Made by a program: the position numbers and the translations under genes | The notes under the pieces: generated by a model | Told to the model about the DNA's origin: nothing | What the model saw: the letters and a program-made list of their open reading frames with translations, nothing else | The model's database searches: none | Part shown: piece by piece, positions 10,007 to 20,135 of the stretch | Position numbering within the stretch: the stretch's first letter is position 1 | How the letters are laid out: every line of letters starts with the position of its first letter | Source: Micropterix aruncella | Lineage: Eukaryota > Arthropoda > Insecta > Lepidoptera > Micropterigidae | Reading direction: 5' to 3' | Assembly: GCA_944548615.1 (NCBI GenBank) | Contig: OX155976.1 | Location: 255,954 to 319,953 of the forward strand | DNA: 64,000 nt

Positions 10007-11447
10007 TTTAATAAACTTTTAAAAAATTGGACTCAGCGATGGCGCACTTCCTCTAACACAAAGGGTAAGAGGTTCTAACTTATCCAGGCCGTAATCCCTT
10101 TGAAGCCATGGTACCACCACCAGCCATTTAGTCGGAAAGAGATTTCGATAATCTGCCGCATAAGGATCGGACATTGCTCCACCCCATCGAACCTCCACCG
10201 TATTAATGTTCTCGCGTCTCCGCAATGCGATTGTGGACACGGGGATTGCACGCTGGACCATCTATTCTTTAACTGTCCCATCCTCAATAATTATCCGAGT
10301 TTTATCCCAGACCTTATAAAGTATAACATCCAACTCCCTCTATGTGTTATCCCTCAACTCTCCACTTGTTATCTATGTTAGCTATGTGTTATGTGTTAGC
10401 TATGTGTTATCTATGTTAGCTATGTGTTATCCCTCAACTCTCCACTTGTTATCCCTCAACTCTCCCAAAATATATAAAGTAATATGTAAATTTATTTCCC
10501 TTAATAATATTTCTGTATAGTGTAATAGCATATTTCACATTCTTTCCTTGTTTGTTCCCCAATAACCATGTTTTATGCTATATGTACCTACATTTCTATA
10601 AATAAGTATCCCTTGTTTCAACTTGAGTTGTCGACTACAACGGGCGAGACCGTCACCACAGGAAATTTTAACGATTAGTCGTTCTATCGACCTGCAGTGA
10701 GCGTAGAAGACTTTGGACAAAACAATCCAGCGTCTAGCTACGCCACAACCCGCAAGAGACCAACGCCTTACCGCGAGATAGCCAGGAATGCCACCTGGCG
10801 GGCGACACTCGCGCCCTTACTACCAATTGTGTTCAGATTTCTCCGGACTCTCGATTGGTTCCGAGTTCGAGGTCGCTTGCGCGGTCCTTTCCCTTACGAA
10901 GCGGTGAAACAGTGAATACCGAATCTATCGCGGACCATGGCGTCCTTTGCCCGCCTCTGAACCGGGATCGGATGGCCAATGGTCATTTCAAGAGCAGTCG
11001 CCGTAAGGTACGCAACCACCCCCGCTCTATAGGAAACAATACAGCTTCCAGACTCCCCCGACTGTTAGTCGGAGTGCACAATCGATTGGCTTGCGTCGCA
11101 CGGTGCGCAGCTTGTCCAGGAGCGCCAGAGGTTTGATTCCCAGGGGAAACTGACCAGGGCCAGAGTCCTACCCAGGTTCGCACCCCGTGCGTGGAGGCCG
11201 TCGGATGGGTGTTGACCCGTGAGTATGCCCGACCCTGAACACATGGGTCTTCGTGGCCAACCCATCATGGGCCCGTTAGCTCCCTCTTTTCCCTCTATCT
11301 GATAGGCCCGTTAGCTCCCTCCATCCCTTGTTTCAGTATTGTGCTGTCTTATACATAACAAACTAACTTAGATGCTTTCCGAAAGCGACTTGGCAGAAAA
11401 GCACCGACTATCGGTGATTGCCATAAATTAACAAGAAGAAGAAGAAA
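10007..11447 (+). mobile_element. 5'-truncated LINE inside mariner
   Basis: A 9 bp direct repeat, ATGTTTAGT, at 9998-10006 and 11448-11456 marks the insertion. The coding end at about 10100-10340 reads ICRIRIGHCSTPSNLHRIN, then CDCGHGDCTLDHLFFNCP, a Cys/His motif typical of the C-terminus of R1/Jockey-type LINE ORF2. A 3' UTR follows, with TATGTGTTA tandem repeats at 10366-10460 and a (GAA)n tail at 11434-11446. A GC-rich retroposon sits in the 3' UTR. Confidence 0.75.
10621..11322 (+). mobile_element. GC-rich retroposon, copy 4
   Basis: It is flanked by a 13 bp direct repeat, ATCCCTTGTTTCA, at 10608-10620 and 11323-11335, and sits in the 3' UTR of the LINE at 10007-11447. The 3' end is duplicated: GGCCCGTTAGCTCCCTC occurs near 11270 and again at 11306-11322, which suggests slippage or variable priming at the 3' terminus. 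Confidence 0.85.
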
Positions 11448-12790
11448 ATGTTTAGTGTGGTCATTGCTGGTCTAGAGCGTAGCGTAGAGGCTTCACCCGC
11501 ATCAGTCTATCCGCCATCGTGCACAGGAATTGGATATGTGTCCATCCACTTTCTGGAAGATTTTGCGGAAAGATCTTGGTTTACGTGCTTACAAATTCCA
11601 ACTCGTGAAAGAATTGCAGCTACATGGTCACATAGCAAGGCGTAGATTCGGTGAATGGGCCCAAAACAAGATTGCCGTTGATCTCGATTTTCATAAGCGA
11701 ATTTTGTTTAACGATGTAGCTCCCTTTTGGTTCAATGGATACGTCAATAAACAAAACTGCCATATTTGGAGTGATGATAATCCTCAAGTGTATGTTGAGA
11801 CACCGTTACATCCAAAAGAACTGACTGTTTGGTGTGCTTTATGGGCTGGTGGAATCATTGGTCCGTACTTCTTTAAAAACGATGCTGGTCAGAACGTTAC
11901 AGTCAATGGTGATCGCTATAAAGCCATGCCTACAGACTTTTTCGTTCATTAATTTAACAACCATGATGTGCAGGATTCTGTGGTTTCAACAAGACGATGC
12001 AACATGTCACACAGCTCGTGCCAAAATTGAATTATTGAAGGAAATGTTTGGTAACCGCATAGTTTCACGTTTCGGACCCGTGAATTGGCCTCCAAGATCG
12101 AAACGATTGACCACCTGGAGGACAACATTGGCTGCGTTATTGCCAATATACGGCCACATTTTTTTTATTTTATTTTATTTTTTTTTTTTTTATTTATTTA
12201 AGTATTTTATTTTTAATTTATTTTATTTCTGGAAACATACAGCGCATACAATTGAAACGTGTGAATAAACATAATGTAGAAAAAGAGAAAAACATTACGC
12301 CGATAATCGTTTCCTATGAAATTAACAGATTTCCGCATATTACACATTTGGATTTCGGCATATTAAACTTAAAAATTAATTGTAAAATAAACTAAGTACA
12401 TGTTAAATGGAAAATTAAAATAGAAAACCGATGGGAGAGGTAGGGAATTGGAAGTGATTAGGAAGAAGGAGTTAGACCATGGTATGTGTATATGTATATA
12501 GATATAAATAAAGATAAGATGTGTATATGTATATAAATAAAGATATAAATAGGTCTTATAGTGGGTATATAGATACAGATATTTATTGATGTTTATAGAT
12601 ATTTTTAGATATATAATAAATATTTATAAATATTTGTAGTAGCTACTGATATGTTGCATGAAAATTATATAACTAAGAAAGATAGATGTTAACTAAGAAA
12701 GATAGATGTTTGGAAAAAGTCATCGAAAATTGGACCTCCAGATTACACTACGTCCGAGCCAGTCGTGGCGGTTATATGCCAGAAGTCATA
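11448..12790 (+). pseudogene. Tc1/mariner transposase pseudogene
   Basis: The N-terminal part reads VIAGLERSVEASPA, then after a frameshift LDMCPSTFWKILRKDLGLRA and FQLVKELQLHGH. The catalytic core has the first Asp in RILFND (about 11700-11720), followed by GYVNKQNCHIW, and the second Asp in WFQQDDATCHTA (about 11980-12015). The segment with the third Asp is missing: WPPRS runs directly into TIDHLEDNIGCVIANIRPH, an internal deletion. After an inserted retroposon the C-terminus resumes as LEKVIENWTSRLHYVRASRG (about 12715-12770). Frameshifts, the deletion and insertions make it inactive. Confidence 0.85.
12156..12705 (-). mobile_element. poly-A retroposon inserted in mariner transposase
   Basis: A T-rich run (12159-12215) marks the poly-A tail of a minus-strand insertion that splits the transposase codons between RPH and LEKV. 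The far end has a tandem AACTAAGAAAGATAGATGTT at about 12670-12710. No coding is recognised in it. Confidence 0.5.
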
Positions 12791-13370
12791 CCCCCTCCAA
12801 TGTGTAACGTCCCGCTCGGGACGATCGCCTACCTACGGCAAAATGTCTAATGGGCAGTTTAACCCCTCCAATCGCAAAGTAAAAATTCAGCTGTCACTTA
12901 CGCCGGCGACATTTTCGCGCGTAAATTCGGCGCAAGTCAATGACCTTGAGTAAAACGACTATAACTTGTAAACCACTAGACGGATCATAAAAAGAATAAT
13001 TGCATTGAAATTTGACATATAAAACATTATAACCTTATTGGTTCTAATCTATCTATCTAGAAACGCGTTCTATTTTTTAAATGGATTTTTTGCAAGGTGA
13101 CCGTTGGCTAACCAAAATTGATTAGCTCAAATCTTAGCATTTGTAAGCGTCAAACCAAGAATAGTTAACTCAAGTAGGAGTTAAAAAAATCGTATTCAAT
13201 CCGATCATTTTACAGTTCTTCTTTTTATGATCCTTATGGCGTATAGTGGTTTATAACTTATGGACGTTTTTCTCAAGGCCGTCGATTCACGACGATTTGA
13301 CGCTCGACGGTTTCACGTTCAAAACGGTACGGGCGAATGTTTACTTCACAAATTAAAGGGTTAAATTATA
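12786..13370. mobile_element. Mutator-type MITE with long inverted arms
   Basis: A 10 bp direct repeat, ATGCCAGAAG, at 12776-12785 and 13371-13380 flanks a 585 bp insertion into mariner. The two arms (about 12850-13030 and 13195-13370) are imperfect inverted repeats of ~170 bp, sharing for example GGATCATAAAAAGAA with TTCTTTTTATGATCC. Long inverted repeats and a 9-10 bp TSD fit Mutator-like elements. The left arm carries an extra ~70 bp with the hairpin CGTCCCGCTCGGGACG. Confidence 0.7.
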
Positions 13371-13494
13371 ATGCCAGAAGGTTATCTTTCGAATAAAGTA
13401 AATTTCATGTCAATTTAAACAATTCATCTTTGTCTTGTTCCATTTCAAAGTTCTATACCTCTGTAAAAAACACCCGATATTTGCTTTTAAGCCT

Positions 13495-13542
13495 CTAGTG
13501 TTAAATGTTACAATGTACTGCAGTGAAAAAATGTGCTTTTCT

Positions 13543-13578
<36 letters not shown>

Positions 13579-13770
13579 ATAGTAGACGGGATAAAAGCAA
13601 GATGTTGTCTTCTTAGTGATTGTTAAAGCTGAGCATTATAAACATTTTATCACAACAAACAAAAAAATTGGTTGTCACCCTAAGAATTTTTTGGCAAGCC
13701 GACAACCCCCATCGCGCACCAAATTCCCATGACAGTCCAAATTCTGATGAAAGTTCTCAACGTATCCACT
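13495..13770. other. (AAAT)n tail and unassigned sequence
   Basis: A (AAAT)n array at 13548-13582 probably ends a short LINE remnant starting near 13495. The following 190 bp show no recognisable feature apart from the upstream edge of the LINE coding relic at 13772. Confidence 0.35.
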
Positions 13771-13771
13771 C

Positions 13772-14510
13772 ATGGCCCTAATATACACTAAAAATAAAAT
13801 GACCCCTTATAATCAACAACGAGTTGGAAAGACGAGAGCAACAAAAATTGGTGATATGATGTTGCCAAGAACTTACACAGCATTTGGCCAGCGCCATTTC
13901 ACGTTCATTGGCCCTAGAATGTACAACAATCTTCCCGAAGCAATTAAAAGTAGTGAGAACACATCCACTTTTAAAAAATCACTAACCGATTGGTTGTTGG
14001 AGGTGGGTAGGGACGGTTTAGGGAATATGCTGACTGTTGTATTTTGAATTATAGTATTTAGTTTTTACAATGATTAATATAAATGACTATTATAGGTATG
14101 TAAACGTTATATCAATATGTAATTGATTTATATATGTATATTATTTTAGTTTTTATTTTTATTTATTTTGGTTTTATTATTATTTTCGTATACATATATA
14201 TGTGTATGTGTGCATATATGGATATATATTTTATCTGTAGATGTATATGAGTATCTATATTTGTATATGAGTAAATATTTGTAGTTTCATATTTGTCGAT
14301 TTAAAATTAAGCAATAATTATAGTTTAAGTTGACAGTGCACACTTAATATCTAGTCATTAAAAGTCTGCCTTAGAACAGGCCTAGGCCTAGTTAAGCGAC
14401 TGTGTCAAACAATAAAAATAATGTCGCATCAATTTATTGCTATCATCTTACTTACAAATATGACATTAATTGTTTACTAGATGTGTTACTAAATAAATAA
14501 ATAAATAGGA
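13772..14510 (+). pseudogene. LINE ORF2 C-terminus and 3' UTR
   Basis: An open segment at 13772-14047 encodes RTYTAFGQRHFTFIGPRMYN, NLPEAIK and FKKSLTDWLL, the recognisable C-terminal tail of Jockey/CR1-type LINE ORF2. The 3' UTR has the AACAGGCCTAGGCCTAGTTA motif (about 14373) and an AAATAAATAAAT tail near 14492-14507. The 5' part, including the RT core, is absent. Confidence 0.7.
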
Positions 14511-14726
14511 CACCAGCACATTCACGACAGCCTCAACTCTACGGTGCAGTAGACGCCTTCTGTAGTGAACGTGAATGATTGCTTTCTCTCAATGCAGATA
14601 AAGGGACTGTTCTAGTTGGTGGGTTTGGAAATCCAAAGCTACGATATACGTCTATGACTGACTTCATTACACTCAAATTTAGCAATTAACTGGTTAACTA
14701 TCTACAAATTTTACTTAGCTTTAATT

Positions 14727-15065
14727 ACTTAACCTTACTATCCTTGCGCGTTGGTCCGTGAGACCAACAATATACGTTTCTGTGTTGTTTTCTTTTATTT
14801 TGTTGGAAGTTTGTACTTTCTGTTACCTGATTGATTCGTTGCTACCCCCTCCTCTCGCGAAGTAAAAATTCAGCTATCACTTTTGCCCGCGACATTTTCG
14901 CGCGTAAAATCGACGCGAGTCGACGACCTTGATACAAACGACCATAACTTGTAAACCACTATACGGATCATAAAAATAAGTAAAATGATCGCATTGAAAT
15001 TTGACATATAAACAATTATAACCTGGAAATTGGGGGAGTCGGCCGTTGGTCCCGCAAGGGATGTT
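14727..15065. mobile_element. MITE related to the Mutator-type arms
   Basis: The left end has TATCCTTGCGCGTTGGTCC and the right end, in reverse, has CATCCCTTGCGGGACCAACG, an imperfect terminal pair. Between them lies the arm shared with 12850-13030 (GCGACATTTTCGCGCGTAAA, GGATCATAAAAA). No transposase is present. Boundaries are approximate. Confidence 0.45.
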
Positions 15066-15138
15066 AGGGAGTTACCGGGCTCCCTTTTCTTCAGAGTGCA
15101 CATAAAATTGCGCTGGTGCGAGTAAAGGTGGGTATAAA

Positions 15139-15574
15139 TTAGGTTCGCGCATCAACTCTACTCCACGTATCTGCAACTGCTCAAATGGAGACGGTGCGCG
15201 CATCAACTGATGGAACAACGAGTGCTCCACAGTTTTCATTCGAACGCAAGAATTTATTTTTAAATTTCTCATCTTTCAGATCTCACAGGACTATATAATT
15301 TCGGTTAGATATAGAGTTAGACATTTCCCTTCGGCCCACTCCACAACGATGGATTTGCGTTTACTGAACGCCGAGCGTGATGCGCGAGACAAACTCACCA
15401 ACGTCTTACTTTGCTCGCGTCCACGAACACACTGCGCTTCTCTTTGTGTTCGGAGCATTTACCGCCACCGCGTGGAGCGCTCGCCGCGGAACGTGCAACG
15501 TTGCCCGCTCCAGGAGCGCGAACGTATCCACTACTGGAGCAGTTACAGATGCGCGAGTGGATGCGCGAACCTAA
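15139..15574. mobile_element. ~436 bp inverted-repeat element
   Basis: Perfect 15 bp inverted ends TTAGGTTCGCGCATC lie at 15139-15153 and, reversed, at 15560-15574; the similarity extends inward (CTGCAACTGCTC against GAGCAGTTACAG). The GC-rich interior has short ORFs without recognisable domains. It is best called a non-autonomous DNA element of unknown superfamily. Confidence 0.55.
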
Positions 15575-15799
15575 TGAATACCCAATTTAACACGTATCGT
15601 CATATTTGGCGCCAATTGGTCTGTGGGACCGACGCGAGATTATGTGAAACTTCTTGTATAAGTAATAAATTTCATTATTCATAGAATATTGCTTTGCTTT
15701 TTGTAGTTTTTATATTATAAGTTTAAATGCTTTTAATTATTTTCAGTTTATATTGAATTGAATTGTGGACTATAAAGCTATAAAATGTGGAGGTGATAC

Positions 15800-16040
15800 T
15801 AACCCGATTTAGTTTCTTTGTGAACTAAAACTATTTCAAGCGAACGAGATAGAGCAATACGTTAGAGCGGAATATGAAACGAACGATCGCCAATAAAAAG
15901 TACCTGTCGAAGTTATACTCGTCCGAATAAATTTGAACACATTTCGTGCGGTGTTAGATTCAGATGCTTTATGTGGTGGGTAGTTTTAATGCGAAAAGTG
16001 ACAACCGATCATTTCACATTCTGCTTTGGCGTATTGCCCT
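15800..16040. repeat. fragment of MITE family Z
   Basis: It shares GAACGAGATAGAGCAATACG, the GATGCTTTATGTGGTGGGTA block and GTTTCTTTGTGAAC with the complete copy at 27750-28071. Only an internally rearranged part remains. Confidence 0.45.
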
Positions 16041-16049
16041 GTGTCAGTG

Positions 16050-16590
16050 ACAAGTTTGTTTAGGTCAAATATTGCAATATGAATTAGAACCACCTCCTCT
16101 TATCACATGAAGTTGAAATTTTACATGTTGGTTCAGTTTCGATGACAATGCATTTTTGTGGTGAGCATGACCTGATTCGACACCTAGCATCGTCTTCCGA
16201 CGAGACTACTCTTCGACGGTCAACAACACAGACACGTAATTTTATATCATTCATTTATGATAGCCCGTTGTAAAGTTTTCCAGGACATGGCTACTGCACC
16301 CAGAGTTTGCTTCAGATTAGGGGACTCCTCCACGGTCAACAGCACAGAAACGATTTTTTGTACACACATTCAATTATGATAGCCCGTTCTAAGTTTCACC
16401 GCGACACAACTGCTGCACCCAGGGTTTGCATCCAAGGGGACTTCTCAACGGTCGACAGCACAAACACGAAATTCTGTAAAGAATTCAATTTTAATATTCC
16501 GATTTAAGTTCTACTATGACATGACCGCTGCACCCAGGGTTGGCTTAGGACAGAGCGTTTAAATAAAAGCTTGTTTAAAAAAATGTGTTT
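16050..16590 (+). repeat. interspersed repeat X, copy 3 (uninterrupted)
   Basis: It has the AGGTCAAATATTGCAATATG left block, three ~115 bp tandem units (about 16190-16310, 16318-16435 and 16437-16550, each with a TATGATAGCCCGTT-like core and CTGCACCCAG), and the AATAAAAGCTTGTTT right end. Without a GC-rich insertion it gives the unoccupied structure for copies 1 and 2. Confidence 0.6.
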
Positions 16591-16594
16591 TTAC

Positions 16595-16790
16595 TATTCC
16601 TCGACACAGGCCTAAGCCTAGTGAGGCAGTAAAATCCACATGAGCCTGTACCTTTTTTTTTTTATCAATGATTAATTAAGTATTAATGTTAAGCACTACT
16701 AGTTTTTAATCAATAGTTTGTAATTAATTAATTATATGTTATTAATATGGATAAATAAATAAAGTAAAGTAAAGTAACTATTAACACATA
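16595..16790 (+). repeat. LINE 3' UTR fragment
   Basis: ACAGGCCTAAGCCTAGTGAG near 16608 matches the 3' UTR motif of the LINE remnant ending at 14510. The segment ends in an AATAAATAAAGTAAAGTAAAG tail. No coding is present. Confidence 0.45.
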
Positions 16791-17090
16791 TATTTATATA
16801 ATTTTGCAATATTACACATTATTTTCTCATACATATTATATATTACAATGTAGTGTTAATACTCTGCTTATATAATTTCTATATATTATTACCTATTTTT
16901 CTACTTAAATTTAGTTTATACCAGTTTATACCAATCCGTTGATATGCAATATACACATAAATATAAAGAATAATAGAATTCTTACAAGTACATACACAAC
17001 ATGTTTAAATAAGCATTAAATACAAATACAGGCATTAATAATAATTAAAAAAAAACTTATAAAATTACGGTACATAAGGGTGAAAACAAT
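16790..17090. other. no gene seen; AT-rich
   Basis: AT-rich sequence that may be the 3' UTR of the minus-strand LINE starting at 17091. No other feature is seen. Confidence 0.35.
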
Positions 17091-18020
17091 TTATTTTATT
17101 CTGACATAAACATGAAGTAGCGCAATGCCCCACACCTTGAAGAGATGCGGGCTCGCTGTAAAAATATCAAAGTCTGACGCTGTCGAACATAGCGCATTTA
17201 TGTGACGCAAAGCACAGGTAGGTAAGCAGACTCCATCGACTACGGTTGGTGCGCGAGGACGGCTCCGCAAATAGATTATGAGTGCGAGCACGATTATAAT
17301 TGTCCGGAACAAAGAGACAAACCTTCGCTAGCATGCTAGGATTATCAACTCTTCTCCGGATCAGCTTGAAAACGTAGGCCATGGCGAGCATTTCTCTACG
17401 CAACTTAAGAGAGTTATACCCCATCATGCCTAGTAGAAAACTAGTAAGGTATAAGTACGGATAATATCCGTACTGCTTGATCCTGCTAATAATATCCGTA
17501 CTGCTTATATATATATATAAAGCGTACGAAACATTTTTGATTTTTTTCCAACATAGTGATATAATGATCCTGATGTGGATTCCATATAACTGCATTCGTT
17601 TCTAATCTACTTCTCACAATTGAATTATACAATGTATGCATAACCCGTACACTGTAAAAATGCTTTAGGTTGCGAATAACAAACCCTAGTAGCTTAAAAG
17701 AGGACTTGGAGAAATCAGCAATGTGCTCCTTGAATGTAAGCTGGAAATCGAAGAGAACTCCTAGATCCTTTACCTTCTCAACCCTAGTTAGCACCTCATC
17801 AGTGATGGAGTAATCATACATCAGAGGTGCGGTCGATCTAGTATATGTCATCACTGAACATTTGAATATATTGAAAGAGAGATTTTGATTCTGGCTCAAA
17901 GACCAGACGGCATCAATATCACGCTGGAAAAGCTTGCAGGCCTCAGCAGTTCCAGTGGACATGTACAATTTAATATCGTCGACAAACATTAAACATTTTG
18001 CTGACACGATGCATAGAGCT
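17091..18020 (-). pseudogene. LINE reverse transcriptase C-terminal half
   Basis: The minus strand opens at about 18007 with CLMFVDDIKLY, containing the FVDD catalytic box. It continues through NQNLSFNIFKCSVMTYTRS, VKDLGVLFDFQLTFKEHI and YNSIVRSRLETNAVIWNPHQ to about 17486, where the frame is lost. A further segment to 17091 reads like the ORF2 tail. Everything upstream of FVDD is missing, as expected for 5' truncation. Confidence 0.8.
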
Positions 18021-18059
18021 ATGATGCATAGAGCTTTATATGCATAGAGCTATGTTTTT

Positions 18060-18830
18060 TCTCTATACTAATGTTTATTTTTAACAATTCTGCATATATA
18101 ATAGTATATATGTCCATGTCTTTTTTTTTTGGTACATTACTTTATAAAATAAAAATAAATGAATAAAAAATAAAAATATAACATATATATATTTTATTTG
18201 CTATACAGTTTACTTTATAGGTGAACTGTATAGAAAATAAAATAGTACCTATCCATTTTGAACGACCTACGTAGTTCAAAATAAATAAATAATGATTATT
18301 ATTATTATTATTATTATTACTGTGCAACGCTGCAGGATGAAGACCACCTTCTATCCTGCTCGCACTTGTCGACCTCCATCATTCCCCAGAAACTACAAGA
18401 CGCGAACGACAAGGCCGTCCTAGACCCATACTTTTAAAGAGACCAGTGCCAAATTAATATACGTGGAGTCCTTTAGTCCGTCCAAATTCGGGGCCTCCTT
18501 TTCGGTTTTCGATGCCCCTTTAGGCTGTCAAACATTCTGACAATGATGTAGTGTAGAATAGACATGAATATAAAAGAAAAAATGATCGCACCGACAAAGT
18601 GGGCCGTTAAACATTTCTGACAACGCATATGTCTTGTGCGATTACGCGCATATAAATAAAATACGATCACACAGGCTAGCATCGGCCAACTGTCGATAAT
18701 TTATAAGAATTATGCTATTAGTTTAAACAGGAAGTTTATTAAACATTTTCTCCTTAGAATTTCAATTCAATGTTTTTTTCTATCTATTAGTTTTTTAAAA
18801 AATGTGGTTGTAATGGTTCCTTGTCGCGTT
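18060..18830. other. mostly anonymous; (ATT)n and a short LINE-like tail
   Basis: An (ATT)n microsatellite lies at 18296-18319. Directly after it, 18330-18436 (plus) reads CATLQDEDHLLSCSHLS to a stop, resembling a Cys/His tail of R1-type LINE ORF2, with weak support. The minus strand at 18473-18682 holds a short ORF with hydrophobic segments but no recognised relative. Confidence 0.3.
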
Positions 18831-18839
18831 GCCCTTAAA

Positions 18840-19345
18840 AGGCGTAGGGCCTATAGGCCGGTGGCTACTTGGCGTATTGGATAATCCGACACTGGGAGAG
18901 ACGTGTCCTAACCTGACTCGGACATGCTAACCAACGAACGAATACAACCTCAAACGGACGAAGAGTGGCCGACCACACCGCCCCCACAACCCTAGCCTGA
19001 AGAGCCGGTGTACCTAGATGAAATGCGTTTTCTCGAGGAAGACGATCAGGTACCGATCACGGCGTCCCAGTTGCTGGACCTGATTCACGAGTGCCAAATC
19101 GGCACTAAAGAGGAAAATATTATGCTCATTAATATTTTCCTCAAAACGGACCTACCACGACGTGCCTCGAAGAAAGGAGCGTAACATTGTTCTACACATA
19201 CTAAGAATCCTGCCTCAGGGTGAACAGCCCTGAGACGCCATATGCTCGAAAGCCGGGCCAATGGACCCGGCTCACACGAAGCCCCCACCCTGTATATACA
19301 GGGCCTGTCGACCGATATTCGACAGACGAATACAATATTAAACAA
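18840..19345 (+). other. unidentified coding tail followed by a hairpin cluster
   Basis: On the plus strand a frame reads DEEWPTTPPPQP, a TAG (18993-18995), then PEEPVYLDEMRFLEEDD and ASQLLDLIHECQIGTKEEN to a TAA at 19182-19184. It is acidic and I do not recognise the family. Inside and just after it lie stem-loops: 19110-19142 (12 bp arms), 19214-19234 (CTCAGGG/CCCTGAG), 19251-19272 (AGCCGGG/CCCGGCT), 19288-19303 (CCCTGTATATACAGGG) and 19305-19325 (CTGTCGA/TCGACAG). The block may be the end of a retroelement followed by its structured 3' region; that is inference. Confidence 0.35.
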
Positions 19346-19374
19346 TTTATATAAATAATAGAAATTAAATATTA

Positions 19375-20110
19375 ATAAATCAAACTAATTAACAAGTAAA
19401 TATATTAAAAAGAATTAAAACCCCGACTGCCGTTACAAAAAAAGACGTATTGTATTTATAATACTTTTTAATACGGATATTATATGAAACTTTTTTGTGG
19501 TTTATGTGTTCCTCCATATAGATACATATATATTTCCGGACCATAATCAATCAGACCTTTCATTTATTGTCAAATGAAAGGTCATGTATAATATGTTAAT
19601 TTATTGACATTTGAACACTTAGACAAGTACTTACATGATGTTTGGATAGTTAAGGCACAGTATACCAGACAGTTACTTCTTTTAGAACAAAATTGATATC
19701 AAAGCGAATACGTCACGAGTCCTAAGGGCTCGGATATGGCTGCCAGATGTACCTACCGTACTGGGCCCACGCAGATATACAACGTTCGAAAAGGTCGCCA
19801 GCCTTTACCTGCGCGTAATAGTAGTCAAAGGTGTTCGTCGGGACGTACCCTTCTGCCCACATTTCTCGCACCCTGATCCCGCAATGCCCTGTAGCTCGAG
19901 AGTAAAGCTACTGGTTGGTATACTTGGTACCCTATGACACTCAGGATGACATAACGGTTCAACAATACCACACACTTCTAAATCTGTTCGAGCGTTGAGA
20001 AATAATAGTGGAATAAAGAAACGGAAAGCATTCATAGATGAACCCTGAACACATTGCACTCCGTTTTTGTTGAGCAGTCATGCAAAAAGAAGACATGTGA
20101 TCAAATCTTT
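19375..20110 (+). repeat. dispersed repeat family Y, copy 1
   Basis: The block shares an ordered set of motifs with 49610-50010: AACAAGTAAATATATT, GACTGCCGTTACA, TTGTGGTTTATGTGTT, AATCAGACCTTTCATTT, CAATACCACACACT and ATAGATGAACCCTGAAC. Partial reverse copies lie at 47960-48120 and 48635-48690, and a short one at 60690-60780. Its class is unknown. Confidence 0.5.
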
Positions 20111-20135
20111 TTGCAATAGGCAAATATATTTGTTA

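Larger units (their letters stand above)
9913..13475 (+). mobile_element. Tc1/mariner element relic with nested insertions
   Basis: Inverted ends GGGTGTTTTTTTTATAGAGG (9913) and its partner at 13444-13475 (AAAGTTCTATACCTCTG, then CACCC) bound the element. TA dinucleotides lie two bases outside each end, as expected for Tc1/mariner. The transposase pseudogene lies between 11448 and 12790. Three later insertions expand it: a LINE at 10007-11447, a minus-strand retroposon at about 12156-12700 and a Mutator-type MITE at 12786-13370. Without them the element would be roughly 1 kb. Confidence 0.82.

Noticed and set aside
15349..15684. 111-codon ORF in the GC-rich interior of the inverted-repeat element
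   Set aside because: It has no recognisable domain, and a second overlapping frame is equally open, which suggests a compositional effect.
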